This document shows positions 34,401 to 45,040 of a DNA stretch of 64,000 nt, piece after piece. Origin of the DNA: Cenococcum geophilum 1.58. Taxonomy: Eukaryota > Ascomycota > Dothideomycetes > Gloniales > Gloniaceae. The stretch spans positions 62,001 to 126,000 of the forward strand of contig KV748282.1 of the NCBI GenBank assembly GCA_001692895.1, given 5' to 3'. How positions within the stretch are numbered: the first letter of the stretch is position 1; each line of letters begins with the position of its first letter. The notes under the pieces were generated by a model that was not told where the DNA came from, searched no databases, and saw only the letters and a list, made by a program, of their open reading frames with translations. The position numbers and the translations under genes were made by a program.

Positions 34401-36224
34401 TAGGGCCCAAGCCAGGTCGATGGTCCTCCTCTTCTTTAGGCGATAGTGGTTGTACCGCTGGCGCAGGTGCCGGTTCGGATTCTGTAACTTCTGGTGGCGG
34501 AGGAGGCTTTGGTTGTCTGGCCTTAGGAATTTCAGGTGGAGCGACCTCAGGCGGTGGTTGCGGGGGCTCGGGCTCTACCCTTGATTTGATTATAGGCAGT
34601 TCGGTATTGAAGAATGATGTCTGCGCATTCTCTGGTGGCGGAGCTTGAGGCCTTCTGCCATTTTGTAGGGTACCAGTGACTGGAGGGGTTTGCAAAGGCG
34701 TGGAGAATTCGCTCGGTGAATCGGTTGCAAGGCTACGTTGCCCGCTGGAATTGGCTGGTAGCATGGGAGGTCGTCTGCGTTCTGGCGGAGCATTCCGTGG
34801 TCGTTCGTCGAGAAACATTTCTTCATTTCGAGACAATATCGAGCTGCCATTGCTTTGAGCTGTGCCGGGCCGCAGTTCACGTGGAGACGGCTCTCTCCTG
34901 TCGCCTGCTGGAAAGCCGTTTGGTCTTCGTCTGTCTGTTGTAGAGATTCCTAGACTAGGTTCGTCTAGAGGGGTCTCATCGATCGATCTTGTGTCGTCTG
35001 GTAGTACTGGACGTCTCCTAGGGCTTTGCTGACGCTGTAAGCTAGGTGCTTTTGAAGAAACGCTTCCACTTTCTGGGGTGTCTGGCCTTTGGTTAAATTC
35101 GGAGCGAGAAGATTGAGGTGTTAAATGCTGCGATGACGTGAAGGATGGCGCTTGTCCTGGAATTGGCCGCATCTGCTCCCGGCTTGCAGGTTGGCGCATG
35201 TTTCGCTCTATAGAAGGTTGCGGCCTTGGCTGCCTTTCGGGATCTCTGACTGGGAAATAAGGGGGTGTTGGCGATGGACCTTGAGATGAAGGTGCCCGTG
35301 GAGGCCCATCGCCCGCTGTTGGAGGACGACCCCTCGAACCCGATTGCTGCCGCTGCTGCGTTCCAAATGTCTCTGGAGATACACGTGGAGGCGGCCCACG
35401 ATTTGGGCTAGTCGGACGGCCTGGACGTGAAGGAGGCGGTCCTGGTCTTTGCTGGCTAGGTGGACCAGATCTTGGTTTGACGCCAGGTAGGCCAAGGATC
35501 TGGTCGATTTCCTTTGGACTGAAGCCAATCAACTGTGGCACTTTTCCCTGTGTGTACTTCCGGTAGATTTTGACCAAACTTGCGATAAAGAATTCCTTTT
35601 CTTTTGTCGTCCCCGCTTGCCAATAGTAGGGTTTGATAATTGTGACAATAAAACCTGAGTCTCCAGCCCATTCTTTCCACTGGCTTTCTTCAGGAGTAGA
35701 TGGGACAGAACTGGCGAAGGATTCCACGGCACTCAAATCTTCCAGATTCCATGTTTTCCCGATGGAGAATGATTTATTGGGATTCTCTCTAGCTTTATGC
35801 AGACGCACTCTTCCAGAGTTGCGTACAGATATGATAATCAAACGTGGTTTTTTATTTGCCTCAGGGGAATTCGGCGGAGGAGGCACTTGCGGGTAGGCAG
35901 CATCTTCTTGAATGCGAATATGTGTGATGTAGGACTCGGCAGCTATGGATAATCTAAATTAGTATGTTGCGATATATTTTACTGATCCATACGCTCTACA
36001 GGTGACGTACGCTGCCCATTGGCGTCCGCCTTGGAGAAGCAACTCTCTATAACTTGTTTCCGCTCATCTTCGAATCTCTCAGCACGAGTCTTTCCACCTG
36101 GAATCGTCACAGAAGGCGGAGCTAACCCCTCTGGACCGCCGCCCCTCCTACCCTCCAAACTCGGTCTTCTGCCTGAGGCCGATCCATTGGGCTGGTTTCG
36201 CAGTCGTGGATAATTCCCCTCCAT
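31409..36224 (-). CDS. SEC3: Exocyst complex component Sec3
   Basis: Four exons: 36224-36011, 35942-32462, 32405-31829 and 31765-31409 (1,542 aa), with introns of 68, 56 and 63 bp; the frame closes exactly. The N-terminal region (about residues 95-200, KKPRLIIISVRNSGRVRLHK, IIKPYYWQAGTTKEKEFFIA) is the Sec3 PIP2-binding PH-like domain. A long Pro/Ser-rich disordered stretch follows, then helical coiled-coil segments and the Sec3 C-terminal domain, ending EVEIEWKREDVSSGFRR. Sec3 marks exocytic sites at the plasma membrane and tethers secretory vesicles. The one ambiguous base (31812) lies in intron 3. It is divergent from the SRP40-like gene. Confidence 0.93.
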
Positions 36225-36692
36225 GATGTATTACTACGGTATGTTTCCACTTCCACTACCCCTCAAAACTAGCGTTGGAGTGGCGGCAGTGTCTAAAAGC
36301 AGGCTTGGAGCCTGTCATATCTGTGAATGACGTGGATACGTGCTGGCCATGGGAGAGCGACGACGAATAGCAAGCTGTCTTGAATCGACGAGATTGGACG
36401 GGAGGAATACAATAGAGGTTTACCAGAAATCGCCGAAGAAACGGAAGCACGAGGGAAGCAAGGCGCAAGGGACAAGGGTATCTTTGGGCGATTGACAGAA
36501 GTTAAAGGTGATGAGACGCTTGGTGGACAATTGGAAGCCCCGGGTCGCTCGATCAAGCTATGTCCAGTTGAGCCTAGCGCCAGACCGCCGTGAGGCTGAA
36601 AAACTTTCCGCAGAGGTCGTCATTTTTCCGCCCTCTTCACCGCACCAGTGAACACCACCACAGCTTCTCACCAATCCTCCCAATTGCTCACC
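36225..36692. promoter_or_regulatory. Divergent promoter region, SEC3 and SRP40-like gene
   Basis: 468 bp between the two start codons. It has no competing gene and no clear motif beyond pyrimidine-rich leader sequence before 36693. Confidence 0.45.
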
Positions 36693-38081
36693 ATGACGAG
36701 CAATAAGAAACCTCACGCTCGCAACATTAAAGAGGAGCGAAAAGAGCGCGCCGGTGCGCTCACTGCATCCGACATACGCAAGAAGAAACCCTCCGGGGTT
36801 AATAAGGAATTGTCGAAAACCCCCAAAGATCCTGATTCTCTTCTGGAATTGGTAGAAGACTTTCTTCATGAGCATGGCTATGCAAAATCAGGGCAGGAAC
36901 TTGCTGCTGAAACTACGAAAAGAGAAGCTGTGGACGGAACGACGTCGAAGAATGCTTCGAAAGGATATCCGACATTGGCAGAATTGTTCAATGAGTGGCT
37001 GGAAGGCCCTGGAAAGAATAGGAAACTTGGAGACAAGCCGGCTACGGCCAAAAAGGAGGCTGCAGCTGAGGCAGACCAACGGAGTTCGAGTGACTCGGAT
37101 AGCAGCAGCGCCTCTGAGAGCAGCGATGAGGAAGATGCCGTTCAGCAGAAGGCACAGGAGAAGGATGTGAGTTCATCAGAAGCTAGTTCAAGCGATGACA
37201 GCGATGGCGAGAGCAGTAGCTCAAGCGATTCGGATACTAGCGTCGCAAATGCTACATCGCCTTCCACTGCATCTTCATCTGGCTCCTCTTCGTTGAGCTC
37301 TGATACTTCTTCCGACTCTAGCTCAGAAGAAGAGAAGACAGTGAAGGAGCGTGCTACGAACAAACTAAAGCGGAAAGCCTCTTCTGACTCCAGCTCCTCC
37401 AGCTCCTCGTCCAGTTCAGACAGCTCCTCGTCCAGTTCAGACAGCTCCTCATCCAGCTCAGACTCCGAATCCGAAGCAGAGCCCTCTCCTAAGAAAGCCA
37501 AGAAACAAGCCTCCCCTTCTTCCTCATCTTCCTCCTCCTCCGCCAGCGACTCAGACAGCGACTCAGACAGCGACTCTAGCACCGACCCAGCGAACAAAGC
37601 CCTCCCCCCATCCTCCGAATCGTCATCCGACTCCTCCAACTCCTCCTACTCAGACTCCCCCGCACCCACCAAAAAGCTCCCGCCCCCCGCTCGCAAGAAC
37701 TCCACCGACTCCAGCGCCACGCTCTCGCGCACCTCGCCCCAAGCCAGCGTCAGCAAGCGCAAGCGCTCGCCCTCCCCCGCCGAAAACGGCACTACCGGCA
37801 CCGACAACACCTCTTCCACTTCCACTTCCCAGTCCAAATCCGCCAAGCGCGCAAAACCCGCCGCCGTGCACTTCAGCCGCATCCCAAAGGACCAGCACGT
37901 CGATCCGAAGTTCGCTAGCAACGCGTACGTGTCATATGACTATGCGGACCGCGCGCATAGGGCCTTGGTCGTTACGAAGGGCAAGGGGTTCACGAAGGAG
38001 AAGCAGAAGAAGAAGAGAGGCGCGTATAAAGGCGGGTATATCGATACCGTAGGGGTGAAGGGGATTAAGTTCGATGATTGA
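36693..38081 (+). CDS. Srp40/Nopp140-like nucleolar phosphoprotein with LisH motif
   Basis: A single 462-aa exon with ATG at 36693 in good context (CACCATGA). The longer ORF start at 36648 is a GTG and is not used. Residues about 50-75 (LLELVEDFLHEHGYAKSGQE) form a LisH-type dimerisation motif. The middle (about 125-390) is dominated by Ser and acidic runs with Lys patches, the casein-kinase-type repeats of Srp40/Nopp140. The C-terminus (HFSRIPKDQHVDPKFASNAY through GAYKGGYIDTVGVKGIKFDD) is the conserved SRP40_C domain. The family chaperones snoRNPs and supports RNA polymerase I in the nucleolus. Confidence 0.88.
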   Translation: MTSNKKPHARNIKEERKERAGALTASDIRKKKPSGVNKELSKTPKDPDSLLELVEDFLHEHGYAKSGQELAAETTKREAVDGTTSKNASKGYPTLAELFNEWLEGPGKNRKLGDKPATAKKEAAAEADQRSSSDSDSSSASESSDEEDAVQQKAQEKDVSSSEASSSDDSDGESSSSSDSDTSVANATSPSTASSSGSSSLSSDTSSDSSSEEEKTVKERATNKLKRKASSDSSSSSSSSSSDSSSSSSDSSSSSSDSESEAEPSPKKAKKQASPSSSSSSSSASDSDSDSDSDSSTDPANKALPPSSESSSDSSNSSYSDSPAPTKKLPPPARKNSTDSSATLSRTSPQASVSKRKRSPSPAENGTTGTDNTSSTSTSQSKSAKRAKPAAVHFSRIPKDQHVDPKFASNAYVSYDYADRAHRALVVTKGKGFTKEKQKKKRGAYKGGYIDTVGVKGIKFDD

Positions 38082-38825
38082 GGAGTAAAAGGCAGCCTGA
38101 GGAAGTGGGATACACAGAAAACTGTGGAGGGGAAAATTTCGTGATTAATGTATGACTGGATGTCTGATTCTAGCCCGGTGCCCTGGTGTTTAAAATGGGC
38201 TTGGATGTTTGAATTTTATTTGCTGGCCAGTAGAGCGTTAGATACCCTTCGCAGGGTGTGTTCGGCTTAGCGATGAGTAAGGGTTTATTCATCTCCCCTG
38301 GCCCATACAAAAATATTCTGACTTCACAGCACACATTTGGAAAGAGGCGTGGCACAGTGACTGAAGAAACAATCTAGTATATCTACCCTACCCATGGCCG
38401 TACCCTAAAACCTAACCATCGTCCCTACTCATACAAACCAAACCATCACCAAAACCAATCCTGGTGACCACAGCCGAGAGCCCAAACTTTTCCCAACCCA
38501 AACCCAAAACCCAAAACCCAGACCGCACGTCATTCCCCCAGACCCACATCCATAGCTACCACCTTTCCACCGGCACTTAACCCCGCGGCCTGAAGCTAAT
38601 CTTCGTGTCGCCTGATTGATGTCTTGGAGGCAAAGAGGTCAGCTACCTGCTCCACTCTCGCACTACTCTAGACAGCGCCTTCGGTCGTCCCCTCCACTCC
38701 CCCTACCGCTTCTCCGCTTCTTGCTTTGCCCCGCGCCTCCAAGACGAGTTCGACGTTGGCTTTGGCAGCTAAAAGAATAGGCGTGGCGGGAGGGAAAGGG
38801 ATGAAAAGGCTAGAAAAAGGGGGAC
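38082..38825. other. Convergent intergenic region, no gene
   Basis: Between the ends of the SRP40-like gene and the aminotransferase gene. A pyrimidine/A-rich stretch at about 38400-38530 has repeated AACCCAAA-type runs. No supported ORF. Confidence 0.45.
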
Positions 38826-40439
38826 TCACTTTTTGACGATGCGCTCGATGGCGTCCATACCTTTGACGAGGACATCCATACGAGGGCCGTAGGAGAGGCG
38901 GACGAAGTCTAAGCATCGCCCATCATTAGCACGTTGAAGGTTACAGCAGAAAATGGAACCAGCAAAGAAGGTAGTTGTTGTAGCGGAGGCAAAACTCACG
39001 ATGGCAAGGGCTGTCGAACAAATCCCTGCGTTTGCTCGGGTTCAAATCGAAGAAGATACCCGGGACCACAATCACCTTCTCCCCAAGACACGCTTGGAAG
39101 AAGTTTAGTCCGTCGTTGATGCTTTCGGGTAGCTCGCTCAGATCGAGCCAAATGTAGAAGGTGCTGTTGGGCTTGAAGGCTAGCTTGAAGCCCATTTCCT
39201 CCAGCCGCCCAATCACATAGTCGCGCTTGGTGCGAAAGTGGGTTTGCAGCGCACGCATCTCGCAGCGCACGCGCGACGGTTCGAGCATGCTGACTGCAGC
39301 TTCTTGGAAGGGCACCTGATGAGAATTAGGATAGTAGAGTTGAAAGGGAGTAAGGGTGGTTACGTTGGTTCCACCGTCGAGATAGCTGCCGCAAGACCCA
39401 ATGGCTTTGATGAATTCTTTGGGTCCAACAATCCACGCAACACGCCAGCCGGGAAGGCGGAACCGCTTGGTGAGACCGTCAATGATGAGGACGTCATCTT
39501 CGTCTACGTCTTCGATGTTGTCAGCCGCGGAGATGACGGTGCCATCGCAATCGGTGGTATAGTTGTAACCCTAACAAATAAATTAGGCACCTTCTTCATC
39601 TAACAAAGAATAAGTTGATGAGTTCGTCACTTACGCAGTAGAACTCGTCCATGATCAGCGTGGCACGGTCTCTGCAGATATTCTGGATTTGTGCAAGCTC
39701 TGGGTTTGTGATCATTTGACCAGTGGGGTTGCGAGGATTCGAAGTAAGGATAACTGAAGTTCCTCTGGCAATTTCCTCTGCAATTTTGTCTGGGTGCATA
39801 TGGTACCCATCGTTCCTCGAGAGGGGAATTGGAATAGGCGCAATCTAGATACCCATTAGTCTCCATCCATATAAGCGTTTATAGGATGTAGGATCCTTAC
39901 ATTACGGAAAAGCGACAACATCTCATTGTATGCAGTATAGTCTGCCAAAAATTCAGCATTATATCCCTGAGTACCTTGAAAAACTCACCAGGAATAAAGA
40001 ATCCCAAATAGGCGTTCCCCAAAACCGCAGCAATTCTGATTAATCCTGCTCGTCCACCAGGTACAATGCACACATTCTCCCAAGTGTACTTGCTCTTCCT
40101 CCACTTCCTATGATGCTCATTATATAACGTTGCAACCGCCTCTCTCAGAGGCTTAATTCCGGCTGTGGGGCCGTATTCCCTGCCGTGCAAGGTAATGTCG
40201 ACTTTATGGGGTCGCTCAAAGCATCCCTGGATCTCGTCATCGACTTCGGGAGCACCTTGGCCTAAGTTGGCCCATGCTTCTGGTTTCTCCATAAAGCCAT
40301 GCTCGTAGGCACGCTCGGAGGTCCAAACAACGCCAGTTGAGGCACGGGTTGGGTCGAGGCCGGCATGAGGACGGTGACCTTCATGAGATTGGCGGAACTG
40401 ACGATGGATTTTGGAGTTTAATTCTTTCGAAGGAGCCAT
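38826..40439 (-). CDS. PLP-dependent class I/II aminotransferase
   Basis: Six exons: 40439-39989, 39941-39901, 39844-39635, 39570-39364, 39315-39000 and 38908-38826 (435 aa), with introns of 47-91 bp; the frame closes exactly. Family signatures are SNPRNPTGQM (cofactor-binding loop), LIMDEFYCGYN with the Asp/Tyr pair across intron 3, and DGLTKRFRLPGWRVAWIVGP, whose Lys would form the Schiff base. RLSYGP near the end carries the substrate-carboxylate Arg region. The fold is that of cytosolic aspartate/aromatic/alanine-type aminotransferases; substrate cannot be told from sequence. A further downstream exon (after GTGAGT at 38829) was considered but does not keep frame. Confidence 0.88.
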
Positions 40440-41607
40440 TGTTAGGTATATTTCAGAGGTAATAACAGAAAAAAGTGGAGATCAACAGGAACTGGGGAAA
40501 TGGAGGGGTATGGACAGTGAGCTGGTGGGGTGCGTATGTAGGGAAGTGGATAAGGGCGCATGATGGCTGAGAAAGAGAAAAACAAAGCCATTCGAATGTG
40601 ATGTCCGCCTCGTGCGTATTTCCCGAAGCACTACTGGGCCACATGAAGTCTGCAGGAGCGACCCCGTACCACCTCTGTAGCTCCATCACAGCCATGACGT
40701 GGTGGACTAAAAAGCAAAACAAGAGCAAAAAACTCACCACTCTCGCTTGGATCTTTGGTTGAAGAGAACCTCCGCTCCCTGAAGCCCATAGACTTTGCAA
40801 GGGGAATTCTGGCTGCTGAGAAAGACATTGTCAGCAAAACGAGAGATTTGGAGGGTTGTCAAGCAAAGAAAGAGTGCAGCGGTGTGGGGGGAGGGGCACC
40901 AGTCCGTTTATATGCACGTTTGCTACCAGCCCAGGTCTCCTGGTCGGGGGTCGCAGGGCTGCAGGCTGGGTAACCTATCACCATAACAGAGGAAAACACA
41001 TCCTAGCCACGGCGCGGCCACGGCGAAAGCTTGAAGCAGCTAGCTGCATAACCCGCAAAAGAAGCTACAAAATGCGTCCTCCATGCCCGACATCATTCGT
41101 CGTTATTCGCCATTGTTCGCCGCCATGCCCTGCATTTTCCTTTTTGAAAGATAGCTAGTGTGGATACTATGTCTTCCGCCATTGCTGCGGGATATTTTCA
41201 TCCGCCTGAACCGTAACAGGACACTGCCCAATGCTGCCACCGAAGCGGTCTGGTTTCAGGCCGTAAGCTTTGAAAACGCTGGTTGATCCCAACATCGCAA
41301 CGGCCAAAATTCCCTGACAGCGACCACGGATTGGCCAATGCCACGACGACACGAAGGACAATAATACCTCAAACGGCAGAGCGGCAATCTGTCCGGCGTG
41401 GAAAATCGTCGTCGTCGGCCGCCATAGCCAATAATCCACAGTCGAGAGCACCGCTCCGCTTACGCCACACCAACGCTGACGTAATGACCGTTTCTTTCTG
41501 CGCGATTAATTTCTCTGATAATGCTAAGTTACATTCTATGTACAGCACAGCCCCACCCTCAGAAAAAGGGGCCCCGAGAACTGTGGCTAAAATACAAACA
41601 AGACACA
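40440..41607. other. Intergenic region, no gene supported
   Basis: Promoter side of the aminotransferase and downstream flank of the V-ATPase gene. Several ORFs up to about 115 codons overlap on both strands without domain features. I see no RNA gene. Confidence 0.4.
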
Positions 41608-44533
41608 TCACTCGATTGGATCCTCCTCCAACAGTATCTTGAAACTGAACGGCTCGAATGGCACCTGTGAGACCAGTTAGTGTTATAGACTTCACAAATT
41701 GGCTGAGTGACGATGGTAGAACTTACGCCATCTCCCATGAAATGCTTGCTCATCGCCTCCACCCAATGCAATCTCAGGCTGTGCAACATGGCGCTCGTGC
41801 CTTCCATGACGCACAAGACGAATACTGTAAGAACGAACCACATGTAGAAGATGACTACAATAGCAATGACACCTGCTATTCCAGTCATACCGAAGGCTAT
41901 ATTCATAGTCATGTCCCAGAGCACGATAGAAAGGCGTTGATGCGCGAGTGAGAGGGCCCATAGACGGAGGTATGAAGCCGTATGAGAGACGCAGTTGAGG
42001 CAAAATTCTGGACAAGTCAACTTCAGGCTGTCAGAGCTATTTGAAGACAATAGTCACTTACCGATTGTGTGGATGATCTGGTGGATCATAATTTCCGAAA
42101 ATTCAAACTCCTCATGTTCTCCTCCAATGTCCTGAGTGATCATTGCAACACCATCTTCGTCATCTCCGAAGCTCTCTCTGCCGCCATTCAATGTCTGGCT
42201 CTCTTCGTCGTCGTCATCCAACGCGCTAACTCTGGTGCTCTCTCCAATACCACGGTACCCCATCGCGCGCGCTCTATTGTGTTCCCAGCGAAGGTAGAAA
42301 GGCTTCGCGAACAGGAGAATTGGCACGCAAATAAGAGCCATCATGAGTAATATGACCTGGACTTTAGCTTGTCCGCGGTATAGAGGTGCTTCCGGATTCT
42401 CGAGCGTACCAGGTTGGAGGAACATGTAAATGAGCATGTTAAGAAGACTGGGAGCGTCTGGACCGAAGTTAGCGCACCATTTGTAAACAATGGAAAACGC
42501 CAAGTATCCAAAGATAGACTGGAAGAAGATCATGCCAGGAACGAAATTTCCCCAGATATCAATAGGAGTCTTAAAGTAGCGTGCGTTAACTAGGGACCAG
42601 CAGAGTGAGAATGTCATCTAGGACTTCTTAGCAAATCTCCTCTCGCCATATTGAATGGAAGGGATATACTTACGTGAGCCCATCCAAGAAGAATACTAAG
42701 CTTCATCTTGTAGCTATTGGAGAACAGGAGGTCGTTCTCTGTTTCATGCCATCTCCAATCCAGTCCGAAAGGGTAGGTATAATTGCCGACCCGCTCTGCT
42801 TCCGGGCCAGTCCCATCTTCGCCTTGCCATTTCCACATAGACGGAAATAGGGGAAGTTCCTTGGAAAAGGCGTCGCAGTAAATCAAGCCAGTATACATAG
42901 AGAATATGCCCATCATCAGCACGATGTAGCGGCCGTAGAAGATCATGGAGAACAACTCATCGAGCTTGCTGCGAGAGAGAGGCTTCTCATAATAGATCAT
43001 AGCAAGAGCGGCGAGGAACAAGATCGCACCGTGCCCAAAATCTCCAAACATGACAGCAAATAGAAAAGGGAAAGTAACAATTGTAGGTAAGCCTGGATTA
43101 ACTTCCCTGTATTTGATAGTGCCATAGGCATCGATAATGGTCTGGAAAGCGAGAGTAAATTTGTTCGTCTTGAAATAGGTGGGTGGTGTTTTGGTGGTTT
43201 TAACCTGGTTTACAATTGTGGGGACAGAAAGACCAGCTCGATCATTGACATCCTGGAGAGTAGACTTAATCAAACCCAAAGAGTTTGTAGGTGCCCACGC
43301 CTCAGCGATGAGCGTTTTCCGTTGATGGTCGTAGGAGAATTTGTTCAACGTTTCGTAAACTGCCTTCTCCTTCTTGATAATTACCATCCAAGCCGCCAAG
43401 CTTTGACTGATAGCAGTCAACTCCGCATCAAGGGTCTGTTTAGTATTCCGCAAAACGCTCGCCAAGTCGTTCAATCGAGTGTTAACCTCATTAATCTGGT
43501 CGCGACGTAATTCGCTATTCTCATCCACGCTGTACAGGTCGGCACCCAAGGATTCTGAGATTTTGCGGATCTTAGCAATGATCTCCTTGCCATGCGCGAA
43601 GATGATGAAGACGTTCTTGCTGACTCCCTCGTTCGTTTCCGGGTCGATGATAGCCTCTGGGATCTCGGATTGGTTCATGTAAAGATTGCCGCGCAGAGTT
43701 CTCCAAAGAATCCGTTCAAACGCAGCTATACGCTCACGAGGAATCACTCCTGCAACAAAACCAATATTCATTACGGAGAACGATCGGTCTCCAGCAGCTT
43801 CCCCATTTTGAGGGTGTTGTTCAACATCACGAAGAAGGGGGGCATCGTCGTTATCCATCGATTGCCGGATTTCTTCAGTCTGACCACGAGCCTATAACCC
43901 ATAAGTATATCATCCCGTACCGGATTCTTGACTCGAACAACCCTACCCTATCGAAGAACCCGCCAGCCTCTCTAAGCACCCATCGCCATTCTGTAAGCTC
44001 AACCTCACGCTTCTTTAAAGTTTCATAGCTCTCATTGAGAGATGAAATCCTGTTTTCTAAGCTTTGGCTCTTATCCGCAAGTTCATCGATCTCGGATGCC
44101 GAAGGAGATGTGAAAGGGTTGTTGAAATCATAGATGGATCTCATTGGGATCGATGCCTTATCCATCTGGGAATGGAAGTAGCCTTTTCGTTGTCAGCCAA
44201 TGCTATGCTCCGTACACATCTAACCACTTACGGAGCTGTCTCTCAACATTGTCCAACCTCCGAATCTCCTGTGTAAAGGTACGTTGAAAAGCAGTGGTGT
44301 TGGCGTTGAGCTGGTCAAAACCAATGTGGTCAGCCATCAAGCTGATTTAAGTGCATCCCCAAAGCTCCAGTAGCACTGCAAGAGCATTCACATGTTCCAC
44401 TTACATCTCTGAAGTCCATGACACCCAGTTCGCCAAGGGCGGAAACAACTTCACGCCCTATCTCATTAGCAATGTAGAGTTGCGTCAAGGACATGTCCGC
44501 CGAGCGGAACAAGGTATCTTTTGGAGGCGCCAT
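41608..44533 (-). CDS. VPH1: V-type proton ATPase subunit a (Vph1/Stv1 family)
   Basis: Seven exons: 44533-44405, 44310-44232, 44182-43947, 43891-42674, 42617-42062, 42007-41727 and 41664-41608 (851 aa). Introns are 49-94 bp, and the total matches the family length of about 850 aa. The cytosolic N-half ([37 protein letters not shown]) is followed by a membrane half with many hydrophobic spans. Those include [20 protein letters not shown] and [16 protein letters not shown], which holds the conserved Arg that meets the c-ring during proton transport. The protein anchors V0 in vacuolar or Golgi membranes. Start [14 protein letters not shown] is typical. Vacuolar versus Golgi isoform cannot be decided; most filamentous fungi have a single gene. 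Confidence 0.94.
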
Positions 44534-45040
44534 CCTGGCAGCTCAAGAGGTAGGTCTTTAGCTCGAATATGACCTGTCTTTGAGTCGTGTTGAAGTAATA
44601 GGCCAAGGGTTGCGATAAGGTGGGTTTGCAGAAGATGAAGCTGCCTTCGCGATGATGCGGCAACGCTTAGACAATCACGTGATGCAAAGTGTCATTCGCG
44701 AACATGAAATCCTTTCTCGCAGAACTTCGTATATATTTTTATAATAGTTATAATCAATATCATCCTTGTCTCCACCTCAGTCTGGATGGATTCCTTCAGC
44801 AATGCTGTTCACACTGCTAGAATTACGGCCCACTCTGCAAAGAACTCCTTGTATCCGTGGCCAGTGCTTTAAAAAGCAATACAGTTACTGTTCCTCAAGG
44901 TGATAACCCTAAATCCGTTGAGAGGCTAGAACAAGCCTTCAACAAATAATCGCAACAAAGGTGGATAAATTAGAGGCTCGGGGTCAACATACGCGAATAT
45001 ATGACCAGCCTGATCATGCATCTTTCATACCAAGTTTAAG
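44534..45040. other. Intergenic region between V-ATPase a and MER3
   Basis: Promoter of the downstream V-ATPase gene and 3' flank of MER3. No ORF or RNA gene recognised. Confidence 0.45.

Noticed and set aside
36648-36692. N-terminal extension of the SRP40-like protein
   Set aside because: The proposed start is GTG; the first ATG is at 36693 in a good context.
37142-37921. Minus-strand acidic and glycine-rich ORFs
   Set aside because: These are mirror images of the Ser-rich coding repeat of the SRP40-like gene.
38680-38828. Seventh exon of the aminotransferase (AKANVELVLEARGK)
   Set aside because: The donor GTGAGT after the Lys codons and the acceptor at TTTTAG do not keep frame, whereas the model ending at 38826 closes exactly.
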